Of a stretch of 64,000 nucleotides of DNA, positions 26,275 through 35,964 are shown piece after piece. The DNA lies in the NCBI RefSeq assembly GCF_016793825.1, contig NZ_JAEULM010000052.1, forward strand, positions 62,001-126,000. The letters run 5' to 3'. Source of the stretch: Sphingopyxis sp. (lineage in GTDB: Bacteria; Pseudomonadota; Alphaproteobacteria; Sphingomonadales; Sphingomonadaceae). The position numbers and the translations under genes were made by a program. Under the pieces are notes generated by a model. It saw only the letters and a list, made by a program, of their open reading frames with translations. It was not told where the DNA came from and did not search any database. The stretch's first letter is position 1. Each line of letters begins with the position of its first letter.

Positions 26275-27021
26275 ATGATGAAGTCCCCGCTGCGCATCCT
26301 CCTCCTGTCGTCGCTCGGCGCGCTCGCGCTTGCGAGCTGCGGCGAAAGCAAGACCGACCCCTCCAAGGAGCAGGATGTCATTGCCAAGACCGCAGCACCC
26401 GCCGGAAAGACATGGTCGGCGACGGTCACCAAGACCGCCGATGGCGGCTATGCGATGGGCAACCCCGACGCGCCGATCAAGATCATCGAATTCGCATCGC
26501 TGACCTGTTCGCACTGCGCCGAATTCTCCAAGGAAAGTCATGAGGAGATCAAGCGCGATTTCATCGACACCGGCCGGGTGAGCCTCGAAGTTCGCAACTT
26601 CATCCGCGACCCGCTCGACGCTTCCGCTGCGGCCATCATCCACTGCGCGCCGGTCGATCGCTATTTTCCGCTCCAGGAAAATGTCTTCGCTTCGCAGGAA
26701 GAATTGTTCGCGGGCGCCCAGGGCAACCCGCAAGGGGGCGAAGCCGCGATGAAGCTGGCTCCGGCCCAGCGCTTCCCCGCGCTCGCCAAGGCGTGGAAGC
26801 TCGACACCTTCTTCCAGTCGCGCGGCGTCACCGCCGACCAGATCAACACCTGCCTCGCCAATATCGACAATATCTCGAAGCTGGAGGCGAACACCAACGC
26901 TGCGGCCGAGAAATATTCGATTCAGGGCACCCCGACTTTCGTCATCAACGGCCAGGTCGCGGAAGGCATCGCCTCCTGGGGTCCGCTGCGCGACCGCCTG
27001 CGCACCATGGGCGCGCGCTGA
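26275..27021 (+). CDS. DsbA-like thiol:disulfide oxidoreductase, lipoprotein
   Basis: 248 residues, homologous in layout to the gene before it, but the signal ends in a lipobox (LALASC, Cys22), so it should be membrane-anchored. The active site is Cys78-Ser-His-Cys81 in ASLTCSHCAEF, and the cis-Pro loop is GTPTFVINGQ. The pair thus offers one soluble and one tethered oxidoreductase with different CxxC dipeptides, which tune redox potential. A hairpin terminator candidate follows the stop. Confidence 0.9.
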   Translation: MMKSPLRILLLSSLGALALASCGESKTDPSKEQDVIAKTAAPAGKTWSATVTKTADGGYAMGNPDAPIKIIEFASLTCSHCAEFSKESHEEIKRDFIDTGRVSLEVRNFIRDPLDASAAAIIHCAPVDRYFPLQENVFASQEELFAGAQGNPQGGEAAMKLAPAQRFPALAKAWKLDTFFQSRGVTADQINTCLANIDNISKLEANTNAAAEKYSIQGTPTFVINGQVAEGIASWGPLRDRLRTMGAR

Positions 27022-27032
27022 CGTAACACCCC

Positions 27033-27066
27033 CCTCCCTGCCGCCGCGCGGCGGGGAGGATTTTCC
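27033..27066 (+). terminator. Rho-independent terminator candidate after the DsbA-like pair
   Basis: An inverted repeat from CCTCCC (27033) to GGAGG (27059) with a GCCGCC/GGCGGC inner stem is followed by ATTTTCC. It lies 12 bases after the lipoprotein stop and over 100 bases before smc. Confidence 0.55.
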
Positions 27067-27169
27067 GCCCCTTGCGACTCGTCCGCCCACGCGCCATGAC
27101 GGTGCGAGGGGGATATGTGACACCATGGTTTCACCAGCTCCGATTCGGTAAACTGCACGGGAGCCTTCC

Positions 27170-30100
27170 GTGCAGATAAAGCGGCTGCGCCTGACCGGTT
27201 TCAAATCCTTCGTCGAACCGACCGAATTGCGTATCGAACCCGGACTGACCGGCGTCGTCGGCCCCAATGGCTGCGGCAAGTCGAACCTGCTCGAAGCGAT
27301 CCGCTGGGTCATGGGTGAATCGAGCCCCAAGTCGATGCGCGGCGGCGGGATGGACGATGTGATCTTCGCCGGCACGTCGTCGCGGCCGGCGCGCGATTTT
27401 GCCGAGGTCGCCATCCACTGCGACACCGAAGGCGGCGTGGTCGCCGGACTTTCAGACGCGAGCGAAGGCCGCGAGCTCGAAATCATCCGCCGGATCGATC
27501 GCGGCGCGGGCAGTGCCTATCGCGCCAACGGTCGCGACGTGCGGGCAAAGGACGTCGCGCTGATCTTCGCCGACGCCGCAACCGGCGCCCACAGCCCGGC
27601 ACTGGTCAGCCAGGGCAAGATCGCCAACGTGATCGCCGCCAAACCGACCGACCGCCGCGCGATGCTGGAGGAAGCCGCCGGGATCGCCGGCCTGCACGTC
27701 CGCCGCAAGGATGCCGAACAGAAACTGCGGGCGACCGAAACCAACCTTGGACGTCTCTCCGAAATCGTAGCCGACATGGAAGTCCGCGCCAACGCGCTGC
27801 GCCGTCAGGCACGTGCGGCGGAACGCTATAAAAGGCTCAGCGAGGAAATCCGCGTTGCGGAGGGACGGCTGATCTATGCCCGCTGGCGCGATGCCGCAGC
27901 GGCGGCCGACCAGGCGCGCCGCGATGCCGATGTCGCCGAAGCCGCGGTCAGGACCGCGCAGGCCGAGCTCGAAACCATATCGTCGGCGCAGGTCGAGGTC
28001 GCGACGCGCGTCGGTGCCGCAAGGACCGAAGCGCAGGCGAAGCGCGACGCTCTCGCCGAGGCGACCGCATCACTCGTCCGCCTGCAAGGCGAAGAACGCG
28101 CCGCACGACAACGACTCGACGATCTGGTCACCCAGCAACAGCGGATCGCCGACGACCGCGCGCGCGAAGGCGAGCTTGCCCGCGAGGCCCATGGCGCGCT
28201 CTCCGCGCTTGATGCGGAAACCAGGACGCTCGCACAGGATATCGCCGCGCACGACGCGAACAAGGCGGCGCTTGTCGATGCCGATCAGGCTGCACAGGCG
28301 CGGCTCCGCGACGCCGAAGTGTCGCTGGCGCAAGCGCGGGCCAAAGCCGCGAGCGAGGCCGCAGACCGCCGCATCGCGATATCCGCGCGCGACACCGCCG
28401 AGGCCGCGGTTCGCCGTATTGCCAACGACAAGACGCGAATCGAGACCGAAATCGCAGCGCTCGGCGACAGCTCGGCACTCTCCGAAACACTGACCGAAAG
28501 CGTCCGCGCCGCCGACGCCGCCGAGGCGGCCATCGCCGGGGCGGAAGCCGCGCTGGCCGCGGCCGAAGCCGATCGCGAAGCCATCGCCGCCGACCTTACC
28601 ACGATCGAAGCGGGCCTTGCTGAAGCGCGGGCGGCTTTGGCCGCACTCGACGGGGAAGCGGCGACGCTCGAACGCGCTCTCGCCGCGGCGCGCAGCGACG
28701 AGGATCGTATCCTCGACCGGTTGCGCGTGTCTCCGGGATATGAGGCGGCGCTTGCCGCCGCTCTCGGCGACGATCTCGATGCGGGTACCGACGCGCAGGC
28801 CGCGCGGAGCTGGAACGGCGCCGATGCGGCAAAGAACGACCCCGCCCTTCCCGCGGGCACCCGCTCGCTGGCCGAATTTGTCGAGGCACCGCCCGCTCTG
28901 TCACGCCGTCTTGCGCAGGTTGCGGTGACCGAAAGCGACGGCGGGCAGCTGCTTGCCGTCGGGCAGCGATTGGTCACCGCCGAAGGCGTGATGCGCCGCT
29001 GGGACGGGTTCGTCACGCGCGGCGACGGCGCGACCGCGACCGAACGGCTGCAACGCCAGAACCGCCTCGACGCGCTTGCGGCACAGCGCCCCGGAGTCGA
29101 ACTCGGCGTACAGGAGTTGAAGGATCGCCGCGACGCCGCCGCCGCCAAGGCCACCGAACTCGCCGAAGCCGCAGCCCTCGCCCGCAAGGCCGTCGGCCGA
29201 TCGGACGAATCGCGCCGTATCGCTCTGCGTGCTGCAGATCAGGCACAGGCGGCAATCGATCGCCATCGCGATGCCGCCGCCCTTTTCGATCGCCGCCTTG
29301 GCGAAATCGGCGACGCCGCGCAGGAAGCCGCCGATGCACTGAGGGTTCAGGACGCGGCCCTCGCGGCGCTCCCGGACGATGGCATCGCCCGCGCGGCGCT
29401 CGAAGCGGCGGAAGCCGCCGCCGAACGCGCCCGTGTCGATGCCGGCGCCGCGCGCGACACGCTAGCCGGACACGACCGGGCGCTGGCCGCCTTGAGCGAA
29501 CGGCAAGCGGTCGTCATGGCCGAGATCAGGAGCTGGAAAGCCCGCGCCGGCGAAGCCGCTCGCCGCGTCACCGAAATGGACAAGCGTGCCGAGGGCCTTG
29601 CTGCGGAAGCTGCGAAGCTCGCAGACCTTCCCGACAAGCTGGCCGGCGAACGCGCCGGCGCCGAAACACAGCAATCCGTTCTGCGCGAACAGGTCGGTGC
29701 CGCCGAAGCCCGCGAACGCGAAGCCGAAGCGGCGCTACGCGAAGCCGAAGCGGCGTTGACCGCGATCCGCGAGCGCGTCGCCTCCGCGCGCGAGAACCGC
29801 GCGGGCGCGGTCGCACGCTCCGAAAATGCCGAACTTCGGCGCGTCGAAATGGGCCGGCTGTCAGGCGAACGTTTCGAATGCCCCCCACCGCTCCTGCCGC
29901 AGAAGGCGGGCTTCGCTAGCGAGAGCGTCGGCGACGCAGGGCAGGAGTCGGCGCAGCACGACCGCCTGATCGCCGACCGCGAACGCCTTGGCCCGGTCAA
30001 TCTCGTCGCTGCCGACGAACTTGCCGAACTCGACACCGAACGGGAGAAGAGCGCCGCCGAGATCGAGGAACTGACGCAGGCGGTAAACCGGCTGCGGGGG

Positions 30101-30613
30101 TCGATCGGCAATTTGAACCGCGAGGGCCGCGCCCGCCTCCTCGCCGCTTTCGAGACGGTGAACGGCCATTTCCAGCGCCTGTTCACGACCTTGTTCAACG
30201 GCGGTCAGGCGCATCTTGAACTCGTCGATTCGGACGATCCGCTCGAAGCCGGCCTCGAAATCATGGCGCAGCCGCCTGGCAAGCGGCTCGGCACGCTGAC
30301 CCTGCTCTCGGGCGGCGAGCAGGCGTTGACGGCGGTCGCGCTGATCTTTGGCCTGTTCCTCACCAACCCGGCGCCGATCTGCGTCCTCGACGAAGTCGAT
30401 GCACCCCTGGACGACGCGAATATCGAACGCTTCTGCGACCTGCTCGATCGCATGACGCGCGAGACGAACACTCGCTACCTGATCGTCACGCACAACGCCG
30501 TGACGATGGCGCGCATGCACCGACTGTTCGGGGTCACGATGATCGAAAAGGGCGTCAGCCGCCTCGTCTCGGTCGACCTCGGCGGCGCCGAGGAGCTTCT
30601 TGCAGCCGAGTGA
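27170..30613 (+). CDS. smc: Chromosome segregation protein SMC
   Basis: A 1147-residue SMC ATPase of standard length. The N-terminal head has Walker A GPNGCGKS at 31-38. Two long Ala/Glu/Arg-rich coiled coils flank a hinge near 500-650, and the C-terminal head carries the ABC signature LLSGGEQALTA and Walker B CVLDEVDAPLDD. It compacts and separates sister chromosomes with ScpA/ScpB, which are not in this window. The start is GTG with a GGGAG site about ten bases upstream. It is convergent with ubiA. Confidence 0.96.
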   Translation: MQIKRLRLTGFKSFVEPTELRIEPGLTGVVGPNGCGKSNLLEAIRWVMGESSPKSMRGGGMDDVIFAGTSSRPARDFAEVAIHCDTEGGVVAGLSDASEGRELEIIRRIDRGAGSAYRANGRDVRAKDVALIFADAATGAHSPALVSQGKIANVIAAKPTDRRAMLEEAAGIAGLHVRRKDAEQKLRATETNLGRLSEIVADMEVRANALRRQARAAERYKRLSEEIRVAEGRLIYARWRDAAAAADQARRDADVAEAAVRTAQAELETISSAQVEVATRVGAARTEAQAKRDALAEATASLVRLQGEERAARQRLDDLVTQQQRIADDRAREGELAREAHGALSALDAETRTLAQDIAAHDANKAALVDADQAAQARLRDAEVSLAQARAKAASEAADRRIAISARDTAEAAVRRIANDKTRIETEIAALGDSSALSETLTESVRAADAAEAAIAGAEAALAAAEADREAIAADLTTIEAGLAEARAALAALDGEAATLERALAAARSDEDRILDRLRVSPGYEAALAAALGDDLDAGTDAQAARSWNGADAAKNDPALPAGTRSLAEFVEAPPALSRRLAQVAVTESDGGQLLAVGQRLVTAEGVMRRWDGFVTRGDGATATERLQRQNRLDALAAQRPGVELGVQELKDRRDAAAAKATELAEAAALARKAVGRSDESRRIALRAADQAQAAIDRHRDAAALFDRRLGEIGDAAQEAADALRVQDAALAALPDDGIARAALEAAEAAAERARVDAGAARDTLAGHDRALAALSERQAVVMAEIRSWKARAGEAARRVTEMDKRAEGLAAEAAKLADLPDKLAGERAGAETQQSVLREQVGAAEAREREAEAALREAEAALTAIRERVASARENRAGAVARSENAELRRVEMGRLSGERFECPPPLLPQKAGFASESVGDAGQESAQHDRLIADRERLGPVNLVAADELAELDTEREKSAAEIEELTQAVNRLRGSIGNLNREGRARLLAAFETVNGHFQRLFTTLFNGGQAHLELVDSDDPLEAGLEIMAQPPGKRLGTLTLLSGGEQALTAVALIFGLFLTNPAPICVLDEVDAPLDDANIERFCDLLDRMTRETNTRYLIVTHNAVTMARMHRLFGVTMIEKGVSRLVSVDLGGAEELLAAE

Positions 30614-30635
30614 ACCCGGCGCGCGGCGCTGCGCG

Positions 30636-31544
30636 TCAGGGGGCGCTACCCACGACCAGCATCGCCGCGAACACCAGCAACCCCGCGAAGCGGTTGCTGC
30701 GGAATTTCGCGAGCGCGTCGGCCCCGTTGGAGAGGTCGAGCGTCACCACCTGTCCGGTCAGGTGCAGGGCCGCCGGGATCAAGGCCACGAGGACCAGCGG
30801 ATCGGGCCGCACGCACCACAGCGATCCCGCCCAGCAGGCGCAGGCCGCGGCATAGCAGAAACCGACGCCGCCCTTCACATGCGTACCCATCGCACGCGCG
30901 CTCGACCGCACGCCAACAAGGGCGTCATCCTCGATATCCTGAAGCGCATAGATGGTGTCGTACCCGATTACCCACGCGATGCAGCCCGCATAGAGCAGGG
31001 GCAGCGCCCAGCCCGCCGTGCCGCCGACCGCGACCCATCCGACCAACGCGCCCCAACTGAACACAAGGCCCAGCCAGGCCTGCGGCCACCAGGTCAACCG
31101 CTTCATGAAGGGATAGGCGGCGACGAGAAAAAGGCTGGCCAGCGCGACGATCTGCGCAGGCCAGGGCAATTGCACCAGCACCAGCAACCCGACGAGCGAC
31201 AGCAGGGCGGTCCACAGCAGCGCGTTTCGGACCGACACGGCGCCGCTGGCAACGGGGCGCGACGCCGTGCGCGCGACCTGCGCGTCGAGGTCGCGATCGA
31301 CGATGTCATTGTAAACGCAACCCGCTCCGCGCATCGCGATCGCACCAAGGAGGAACCACAGGAATAACGTCCAATGGCTGACCGCCCCGCCGCCGAGCGC
31401 CAGGGCAAAAGCGCAGGGCCAGTAGAGGAGCCACCATCCGATCGGCCGATCGAAGCGCGCGAGCAGCGCATATGGCCGCGCGCCCACGGGGAGAACGGTC
31501 AGAAAGCCCTGAAACTGGCTGTCGGGCGAGTGCATCGCGGTCAT
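30636..31544 (-). CDS. ubiA: 4-hydroxybenzoate octaprenyltransferase UbiA
   Basis: About 302 residues with eight to nine hydrophobic segments. Both aspartate-rich motifs of UbiA prenyltransferases are present: NDIVDRDLDAQVARTASRP and the second, ALQDIEDDALVG. It attaches the polyprenyl tail to 4-hydroxybenzoate in ubiquinone synthesis at the inner membrane. ATG at 31544 is preferred over a TTG at 31577; an ATG three codons later is also possible. It ends 22 bases from the smc stop (convergent). Confidence 0.94.
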   Translation of the reverse strand: MTAMHSPDSQFQGFLTVLPVGARPYALLARFDRPIGWWLLYWPCAFALALGGGAVSHWTLFLWFLLGAIAMRGAGCVYNDIVDRDLDAQVARTASRPVASGAVSVRNALLWTALLSLVGLLVLVQLPWPAQIVALASLFLVAAYPFMKRLTWWPQAWLGLVFSWGALVGWVAVGGTAGWALPLLYAGCIAWVIGYDTIYALQDIEDDALVGVRSSARAMGTHVKGGVGFCYAAACACWAGSLWCVRPDPLVLVALIPAALHLTGQVVTLDLSNGADALAKFRSNRFAGLLVFAAMLVVGSAP

Positions 31545-31613
31545 GGTCCCGCGCGATAGCAGCCGGCAGGCCGCCAATAAATGCCCGATCGCCTTAAATC
31601 TTTTCCCGACGCC

Positions 31614-32312
31614 TCAGGCGCAGGACGAGGCGGTCACCGACGGCGAGGGATTATAGACGCCGTTACCGTCGGGTCCCTGAAGATCGCGGCCCTCGCGAAT
31701 CGTGAACGCCGCTTCGCTGCGGATCTGCCGTGGCCCCAGCCAGTTGCCATAAGCGACGGGCTGATATTGATAGGTGACCTCGACGAACATGATCGCCGTG
31801 CCGGCGATCGCCTTCACGCGATTGTTCGATGGCCCCATGCCCGGAAAGGCGGTTCCGGTCTTGCCGGTTCCTTGCGTGCCATAGCTCGAAGCAAGCTTCA
31901 GATCGCCATAGCAGCGCTGCCACTTGATCGTCTGGCCGCCATCGGCATTGACCTCGAGGCTCGACAGGATGATCCGGCCGTTCTTCTTGAAATTGAGGCC
32001 GGTCGCCTGCGTTTCGGCGCCGGCGAAGACGTCGTTGATGTCGACTTCGCGGACGCGCGGCAGCGACAGGTTGCTGCCGAACGCGATACGCGACGCATTG
32101 TCGGCCGTGTTGAGGCCGATCTGGCTGATGCGCGTATTGACCAGCGTCAGGTTCGACATCTCGATACCGCCAAAGCCGATCAGGACGAGCAGCGGGACAC
32201 AGAAGGCCATTTCGACCATCACGGTCGCGCGATTGTCGCGCAGCAGGCGCGTACGGCGCATCGCGCGGCGGCCGGCTATTTTGGTCTGGCGGAAGAGCGG
32301 GCTCACGTGCAT
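31614..32312 (-). CDS. TadE-like pilus assembly/secreted protein
   Basis: 232 residues with a basic N-terminus and a single hydrophobic segment (MVEMAFCVPLLVLIGFGGIE, near 32-51), the TadE_like signature in which a conserved Glu sits in the membrane helix. The remainder is predicted periplasmic. It is last in a three-gene minus-strand set and its start overlaps the previous gene by 10 bases. TadE/F proteins are pilin-like parts of tight-adherence systems. No tad motor or pilin gene is in the window. Confidence 0.85.
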   Translation of the reverse strand: MHVSPLFRQTKIAGRRAMRRTRLLRDNRATVMVEMAFCVPLLVLIGFGGIEMSNLTLVNTRISQIGLNTADNASRIAFGSNLSLPRVREVDINDVFAGAETQATGLNFKKNGRIILSSLEVNADGGQTIKWQRCYGDLKLASSYGTQGTGKTGTAFPGMGPSNNRVKAIAGTAIMFVEVTYQYQPVAYGNWLGPRQIRSEAAFTIREGRDLQGPDGNGVYNPSPSVTASSCA

Positions 32313-32899
32313 ATCACCTTACTCGTCGCTGTGTTGGTCGTGTACGGCTGGTTGCGCAGCACGGTGGTCGAAACCAGCGTCTTTTCCTGCGGTTGTCCAA
32401 GCATGCGCCACACGGGAAGAATGCGATTATATTTCATCGTCGCGACATAGACGACGACATCGTCGGCGCTGCCGTTACCGCTGGTGCCGCGATCGGCGTC
32501 CCAATTGCCGTTGCCGTTCATGTCTTCGAAGCATTCGCCACTGTCATAGCGGTTGTTGCTGTTCTTGTCGGTGAAGGGCTCCGGCTTGCCGACTTCGGAA
32601 AAACTCTCGTAGGATTTGCGCGAGAAGTTCACCTGCGCGTTGCTGAAAACGGTCTTCACCTTCGCGCGCACCTGGGCATCGAGCGAAGAGGGATCGTTGA
32701 CATAGCCTTCGAGCGTCGACGAGCGTGCCGCCTTGTTCACCGCGCCCTGCAGCACCTGCTGCCCATAGAGCTGCCAGCAATAATCGATGCCGCCAAGCGC
32801 GAGCAGCAGGAAGAGCGGAGCCGCCAGCGCGAACTCCATGAAGGCCGTGCCACGCTGGTCGCGTGCGAGGCGGCGGACGAAGAAGGGCCGGCGGATCAT
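32303..32899 (-). CDS. TadE-like protein
   Basis: 198 residues. RDQRGTAFMEFALAAPLFLL near residues 14-33 is the typical TadE start, where the membrane helix carries the conserved Glu. A periplasmic part with an acidic, Asn/Asp-rich loop (DKNSNNRYDSGE, DMNGNGNWDADRG) follows, which resembles calcium-binding loops. Its start overlaps the upstream VWA gene by four bases (ATGA), and its end overlaps the next TadE-like gene, so the trio is one translation-coupled unit. Confidence 0.87.
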   Translation of the reverse strand: MIRRPFFVRRLARDQRGTAFMEFALAAPLFLLLALGGIDYCWQLYGQQVLQGAVNKAARSSTLEGYVNDPSSLDAQVRAKVKTVFSNAQVNFSRKSYESFSEVGKPEPFTDKNSNNRYDSGECFEDMNGNGNWDADRGTSGNGSADDVVVYVATMKYNRILPVWRMLGQPQEKTLVSTTVLRNQPYTTNTATSKVICT

Positions 32900-34893
32900 T
32901 GCGACAACCTCAGGCGCGAAATTTGCCGGGCGATGGCCTGGAAATTCTCCTTGAGCTGCGCCGCATTGGCGGCCTGATACGCCTTGCCCGGCGTCGCGCA
33001 GGTCGTGAGCTGCGTGTTGAGCGCCGTGCCGAAGCCGACCACCCAGACGGTGATATTCTTCGACTTCGCCTTTTCGCAGAGCTGGAGGAAGCGATTGTTA
33101 TGGCGCGCGGTCAGGTCGCTGTCGCTTGTCCCGCCGACCCGCTTCATCGTCCACTCATAGCCCTGGAAGGTCAGGTTGCCCATATTCGCCGACATGTCGC
33201 CGTCGGTCATGAACACGATGTGCCGACCGATTGGACGGCCATTCGGCGCGGTCGCATTTTCGTCCGCAAACATACCGTCGGGAGACAGCAGGCGGATGCC
33301 CCACACCATACCCGAATCGTGATAGGTACCGCCGACCGCCGCCAGCGAGCTGACATAGCTGTCGAACGTGCCGCGATCGGTCTTCGTCATGGTGGTCAGC
33401 TTCATGGCCGGCACCGGACAGACGCCCCAACCGTTGCTCCAATATTTCGAATAGCGCTGCCAGCTGCCGTTCGAACCGGCATTGTCGCGTGTGACGTCGT
33501 TGTAGTTGACCACGCGCGGGTTGGTGGTGGGCGACGGGGGCGTGCCGCCCGGACCGCTCGCCCGCGGGAAGGCGACTTCCGGAATCAGCAGTTTCCACTT
33601 GGTCTTGTCGTCGCTCGTCGGCGCGGTATCGACGTCCATGTCCAGCGCGGTCGAGGGAGCCGCCGCGTTAGAGGCAAAGGCGGTCGTGTTGCGTTCGATC
33701 ACGCAACCGCCCCAATTGGCGCTGAAGGCCGTGCCGCCATCACCTGTCAGCGTATCGAGCGCCGTCCCGGCCTTGGCCGAGGTGACGTCGAAAGTCTGGT
33801 CCTGATAGGTATAGTTCTGAACCCGGTCCTCGGTCACGGTTTTCGGCGTCGTCTGCGTATACTGCATCGTGCGACGCCGCTCCCTGCACGTGCCGGAAGG
33901 GCTGCCAGCCACCCAATAATAGCTGTAGTTGAAATAGCGATAATTCTGGGTCGTATCCGACGTCGTAACGCGATCGCCCGTGGCGTCGATATACTGGCCG
34001 GTCTGCGTCGTTGACGAACCCCCCGACGTCGTTGCCGACGAATTGGCCTGCGGCGTAGTCGCAGGACAGGTCGTGCTGTTCTTGCCGGAAATCGTGTTGC
34101 CGGTGTCCGACCATTCGGGCGAGGACACGACCGTTGCCGGGCCATTTGACGCCGTGCCAGTGTTTGTCTGCGGGTTGGTCCAGGTGACCGCGCCGCCGGT
34201 ACGCGACGGCAGCGTCGTCGTGTTCGACAGCCAGTCCGGATTCTTGTCGTACAGGATCTTGCCGACATTCGCGGTCGAGCTGTACGGCACCACGCCGAAA
34301 CGCAGGCGGCCATCGCCGAGGTCGGCGGTGGTCAGCGTATCGAAAAAGTCCATCGTCGCGTTTTTCAGCGCCGTCATGCGATCGACCGAGTCGCCCGAAT
34401 TGACCGTCGTCATCGACCCGGTGACGTCGAGGACCATCATCACATCGGTGTTCGAGATTTCGAGCTTCGCAGTGCAATTCACCGTCAGATCGAAGCCGTC
34501 GAACGCGAACACGCGCATGACCGTGGTCGGCAGGTGCGCCGTCGCGGTGCCGTTGACGTTGGCGGTACCCTGCGCAACGGTGTCGAAGGTGACACCCGTG
34601 CTGCCATAGGCTGTGGACGAATAGTTGACGGCGAACATCTTGCTCGCTTCGGCCTTCGCGGCGGCGTTATAGGTTCCCCCGGCCATCGCGCGGCGACCGG
34701 CAAGCGTGCCCGCGTCGCAAGCCTGCTGCAGCCGGATCTGCGCCATATAGGCGCGCCCGATGTCGATACCCGAACCCGCGAAGCCGATGATCGGCAGAAT
34801 CATGGCCGCGGTCAGCATCATGGCATTGCCGCGCTGATCGCGTATCAGGTTCGAGGTGCCGGCCCTGAGGCGGCTGATAAAGGTCCCTCGCAT
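32896..34893 (-). CDS. TadG-like protein with von Willebrand factor A domain
   Basis: 665 residues. The N-terminal RDQRGNAMMLTAAMILPIIG is the Flp/TadG membrane segment (near residues 18-37). DVMMVLDVTGSM near 150-161 is the MIDAS metal site of a VWA domain, which is interrupted by a long Thr/Ser-rich, low-complexity insertion and resumes with GIRLLSPDG, IVFMTDGDMSAN and WVVGFGT. The protein is likely anchored in the inner membrane and exposed to the periplasm or surface. It heads the TadG-TadE-TadE trio and is divergent from rsmE. Confidence 0.87.
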   Translation of the reverse strand: MRGTFISRLRAGTSNLIRDQRGNAMMLTAAMILPIIGFAGSGIDIGRAYMAQIRLQQACDAGTLAGRRAMAGGTYNAAAKAEASKMFAVNYSSTAYGSTGVTFDTVAQGTANVNGTATAHLPTTVMRVFAFDGFDLTVNCTAKLEISNTDVMMVLDVTGSMTTVNSGDSVDRMTALKNATMDFFDTLTTADLGDGRLRFGVVPYSSTANVGKILYDKNPDWLSNTTTLPSRTGGAVTWTNPQTNTGTASNGPATVVSSPEWSDTGNTISGKNSTTCPATTPQANSSATTSGGSSTTQTGQYIDATGDRVTTSDTTQNYRYFNYSYYWVAGSPSGTCRERRRTMQYTQTTPKTVTEDRVQNYTYQDQTFDVTSAKAGTALDTLTGDGGTAFSANWGGCVIERNTTAFASNAAAPSTALDMDVDTAPTSDDKTKWKLLIPEVAFPRASGPGGTPPSPTTNPRVVNYNDVTRDNAGSNGSWQRYSKYWSNGWGVCPVPAMKLTTMTKTDRGTFDSYVSSLAAVGGTYHDSGMVWGIRLLSPDGMFADENATAPNGRPIGRHIVFMTDGDMSANMGNLTFQGYEWTMKRVGGTSDSDLTARHNNRFLQLCEKAKSKNITVWVVGFGTALNTQLTTCATPGKAYQAANAAQLKENFQAIARQISRLRLSQ

Positions 34894-35098
34894 GGTCTAA
34901 ACCCCTCTTGGCCACGACCCGCTACCCACCCAGATGCGTGTCCGGCATCGTTGCACCTAGGGGAGGAGTGCTTACCAAATTGCTAATCGCCCCCCGCGCC
35001 ATCCGCGGTTTTCCGCCAGTTTTGACCCGTATCGGGACAAAATGGCCCATATCGAGGCGATAGATGCGCAAGAAATCACCTTCTGCTATCGGCAGGTC

Positions 35099-35842
35099 AT
35101 GCCCGCGACACCAGCCTGGCCCCCTGCCAGCACGCCCCGCCTTTTCGTCGACCAACCCCTGGGCCCCGACTCGACCCCCGTGGTCGACGGGCCGGTGGCG
35201 CATTATCTGCTCCACGTCATGCGGCTGAAGGCCGGGGACCCGCTGCTGCTGTTCGATAACCGCAGCGGCGAGTGGCTAGGGGTCATCGCCGATACCGGAA
35301 AGAGGGCAGCGACGATCCGGATCGATCGCCAGATGCGGCCGATCGAACAGGTGCCCGACCTGTGGCTGTGCTTCGCGCCGGTCAAAAAGGCGCGGCTCGA
35401 CTGGATCATCGAAAAGGCGACCGAACTCGGCGTACGCCGCCTTCAGCCGGTAATCACCGAGCGCACGATCGTCGAGCGGGTAAAGCAGGAGCGGCTGTCC
35501 GCGCAGATCGTCGAGGCCTGCGAACAATGCGGCCGCACGGCGATTCCCGAACTGGCCGAACCGATCAAACTGCCGCATCTTTTGCAGAACTGGCCCGGGG
35601 AGCGAACCTTGCTGTTCGCCGACGAGGAAGGCGGCCTGCCGATGGCGTCGGTCGCAGCACCCGCCCCGGCGGCGATCCTGACCGGTCCCGAAGGCGGCTT
35701 TACCGCGCGCGAACGTGAACTGCTGCTGGCGACGCCCGCCGTGCGCCGCATCGCTCTCGGCCCGCGCATCCTGCGCGCGGAAACCGCTGCGATCGCGGCG
35801 ATCAGCCTGTGGATGGCGCAGCAAGGCGACTGGCGCGATTGA
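35099..35842 (+). CDS. rsmE: 16S rRNA (uracil(1498)-N(3))-methyltransferase
   Basis: 247 residues. An N-terminal PUA-like domain is followed by the SPOUT methyltransferase fold, seen in KATELGVRRLQPVITERT, LTGPEGGFTARERE and the knot ending ALGPRILRAETAAIAAI. The enzyme methylates U1498 of 16S rRNA. ATG at 35099 is preferred because the N-terminus then starts just before PRLFVDQPL; an upstream ATG adds 19 residues unlike the family. A hairpin with a ten-base-pair stem lies three bases after the stop. Confidence 0.94.
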   Translation: MPATPAWPPASTPRLFVDQPLGPDSTPVVDGPVAHYLLHVMRLKAGDPLLLFDNRSGEWLGVIADTGKRAATIRIDRQMRPIEQVPDLWLCFAPVKKARLDWIIEKATELGVRRLQPVITERTIVERVKQERLSAQIVEACEQCGRTAIPELAEPIKLPHLLQNWPGERTLLFADEEGGLPMASVAAPAPAAILTGPEGGFTARERELLLATPAVRRIALGPRILRAETAAIAAISLWMAQQGDWRD

Positions 35843-35844
35843 GC

Positions 35845-35876
35845 GCGGGGCGGACGCAGGCGATGATCCGCCCCGC
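35845..35876 (+). terminator. Strong hairpin after rsmE
   Basis: GCGGGGCGGA (35845-35854) and TCCGCCCCGC (35867-35876) pair perfectly over ten bases with a 12-base loop. There is no following T run, so it may stabilise the transcript 3' end or act as a weak terminator. Confidence 0.45.
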
Positions 35877-35907
35877 ATCCAACCTGTCTCATTTCAGGAC
35901 AAAATTA

Positions 35908-35927
35908 CTGCCAGACTGGCAGCTTTT
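35908..35927 (+). terminator. Rho-independent terminator candidate
   Basis: CTGCCA-GAC-TGGCAG (35908-35922) forms a six-base-pair hairpin followed by CTTTT and preceded by AAAATTA. It stands between rsmE and the secreted P-domain protein gene. Confidence 0.45.
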
Positions 35928-35964
35928 AACTCCATATTAGTCATATTGCTCCCAGAGCGGGGGC

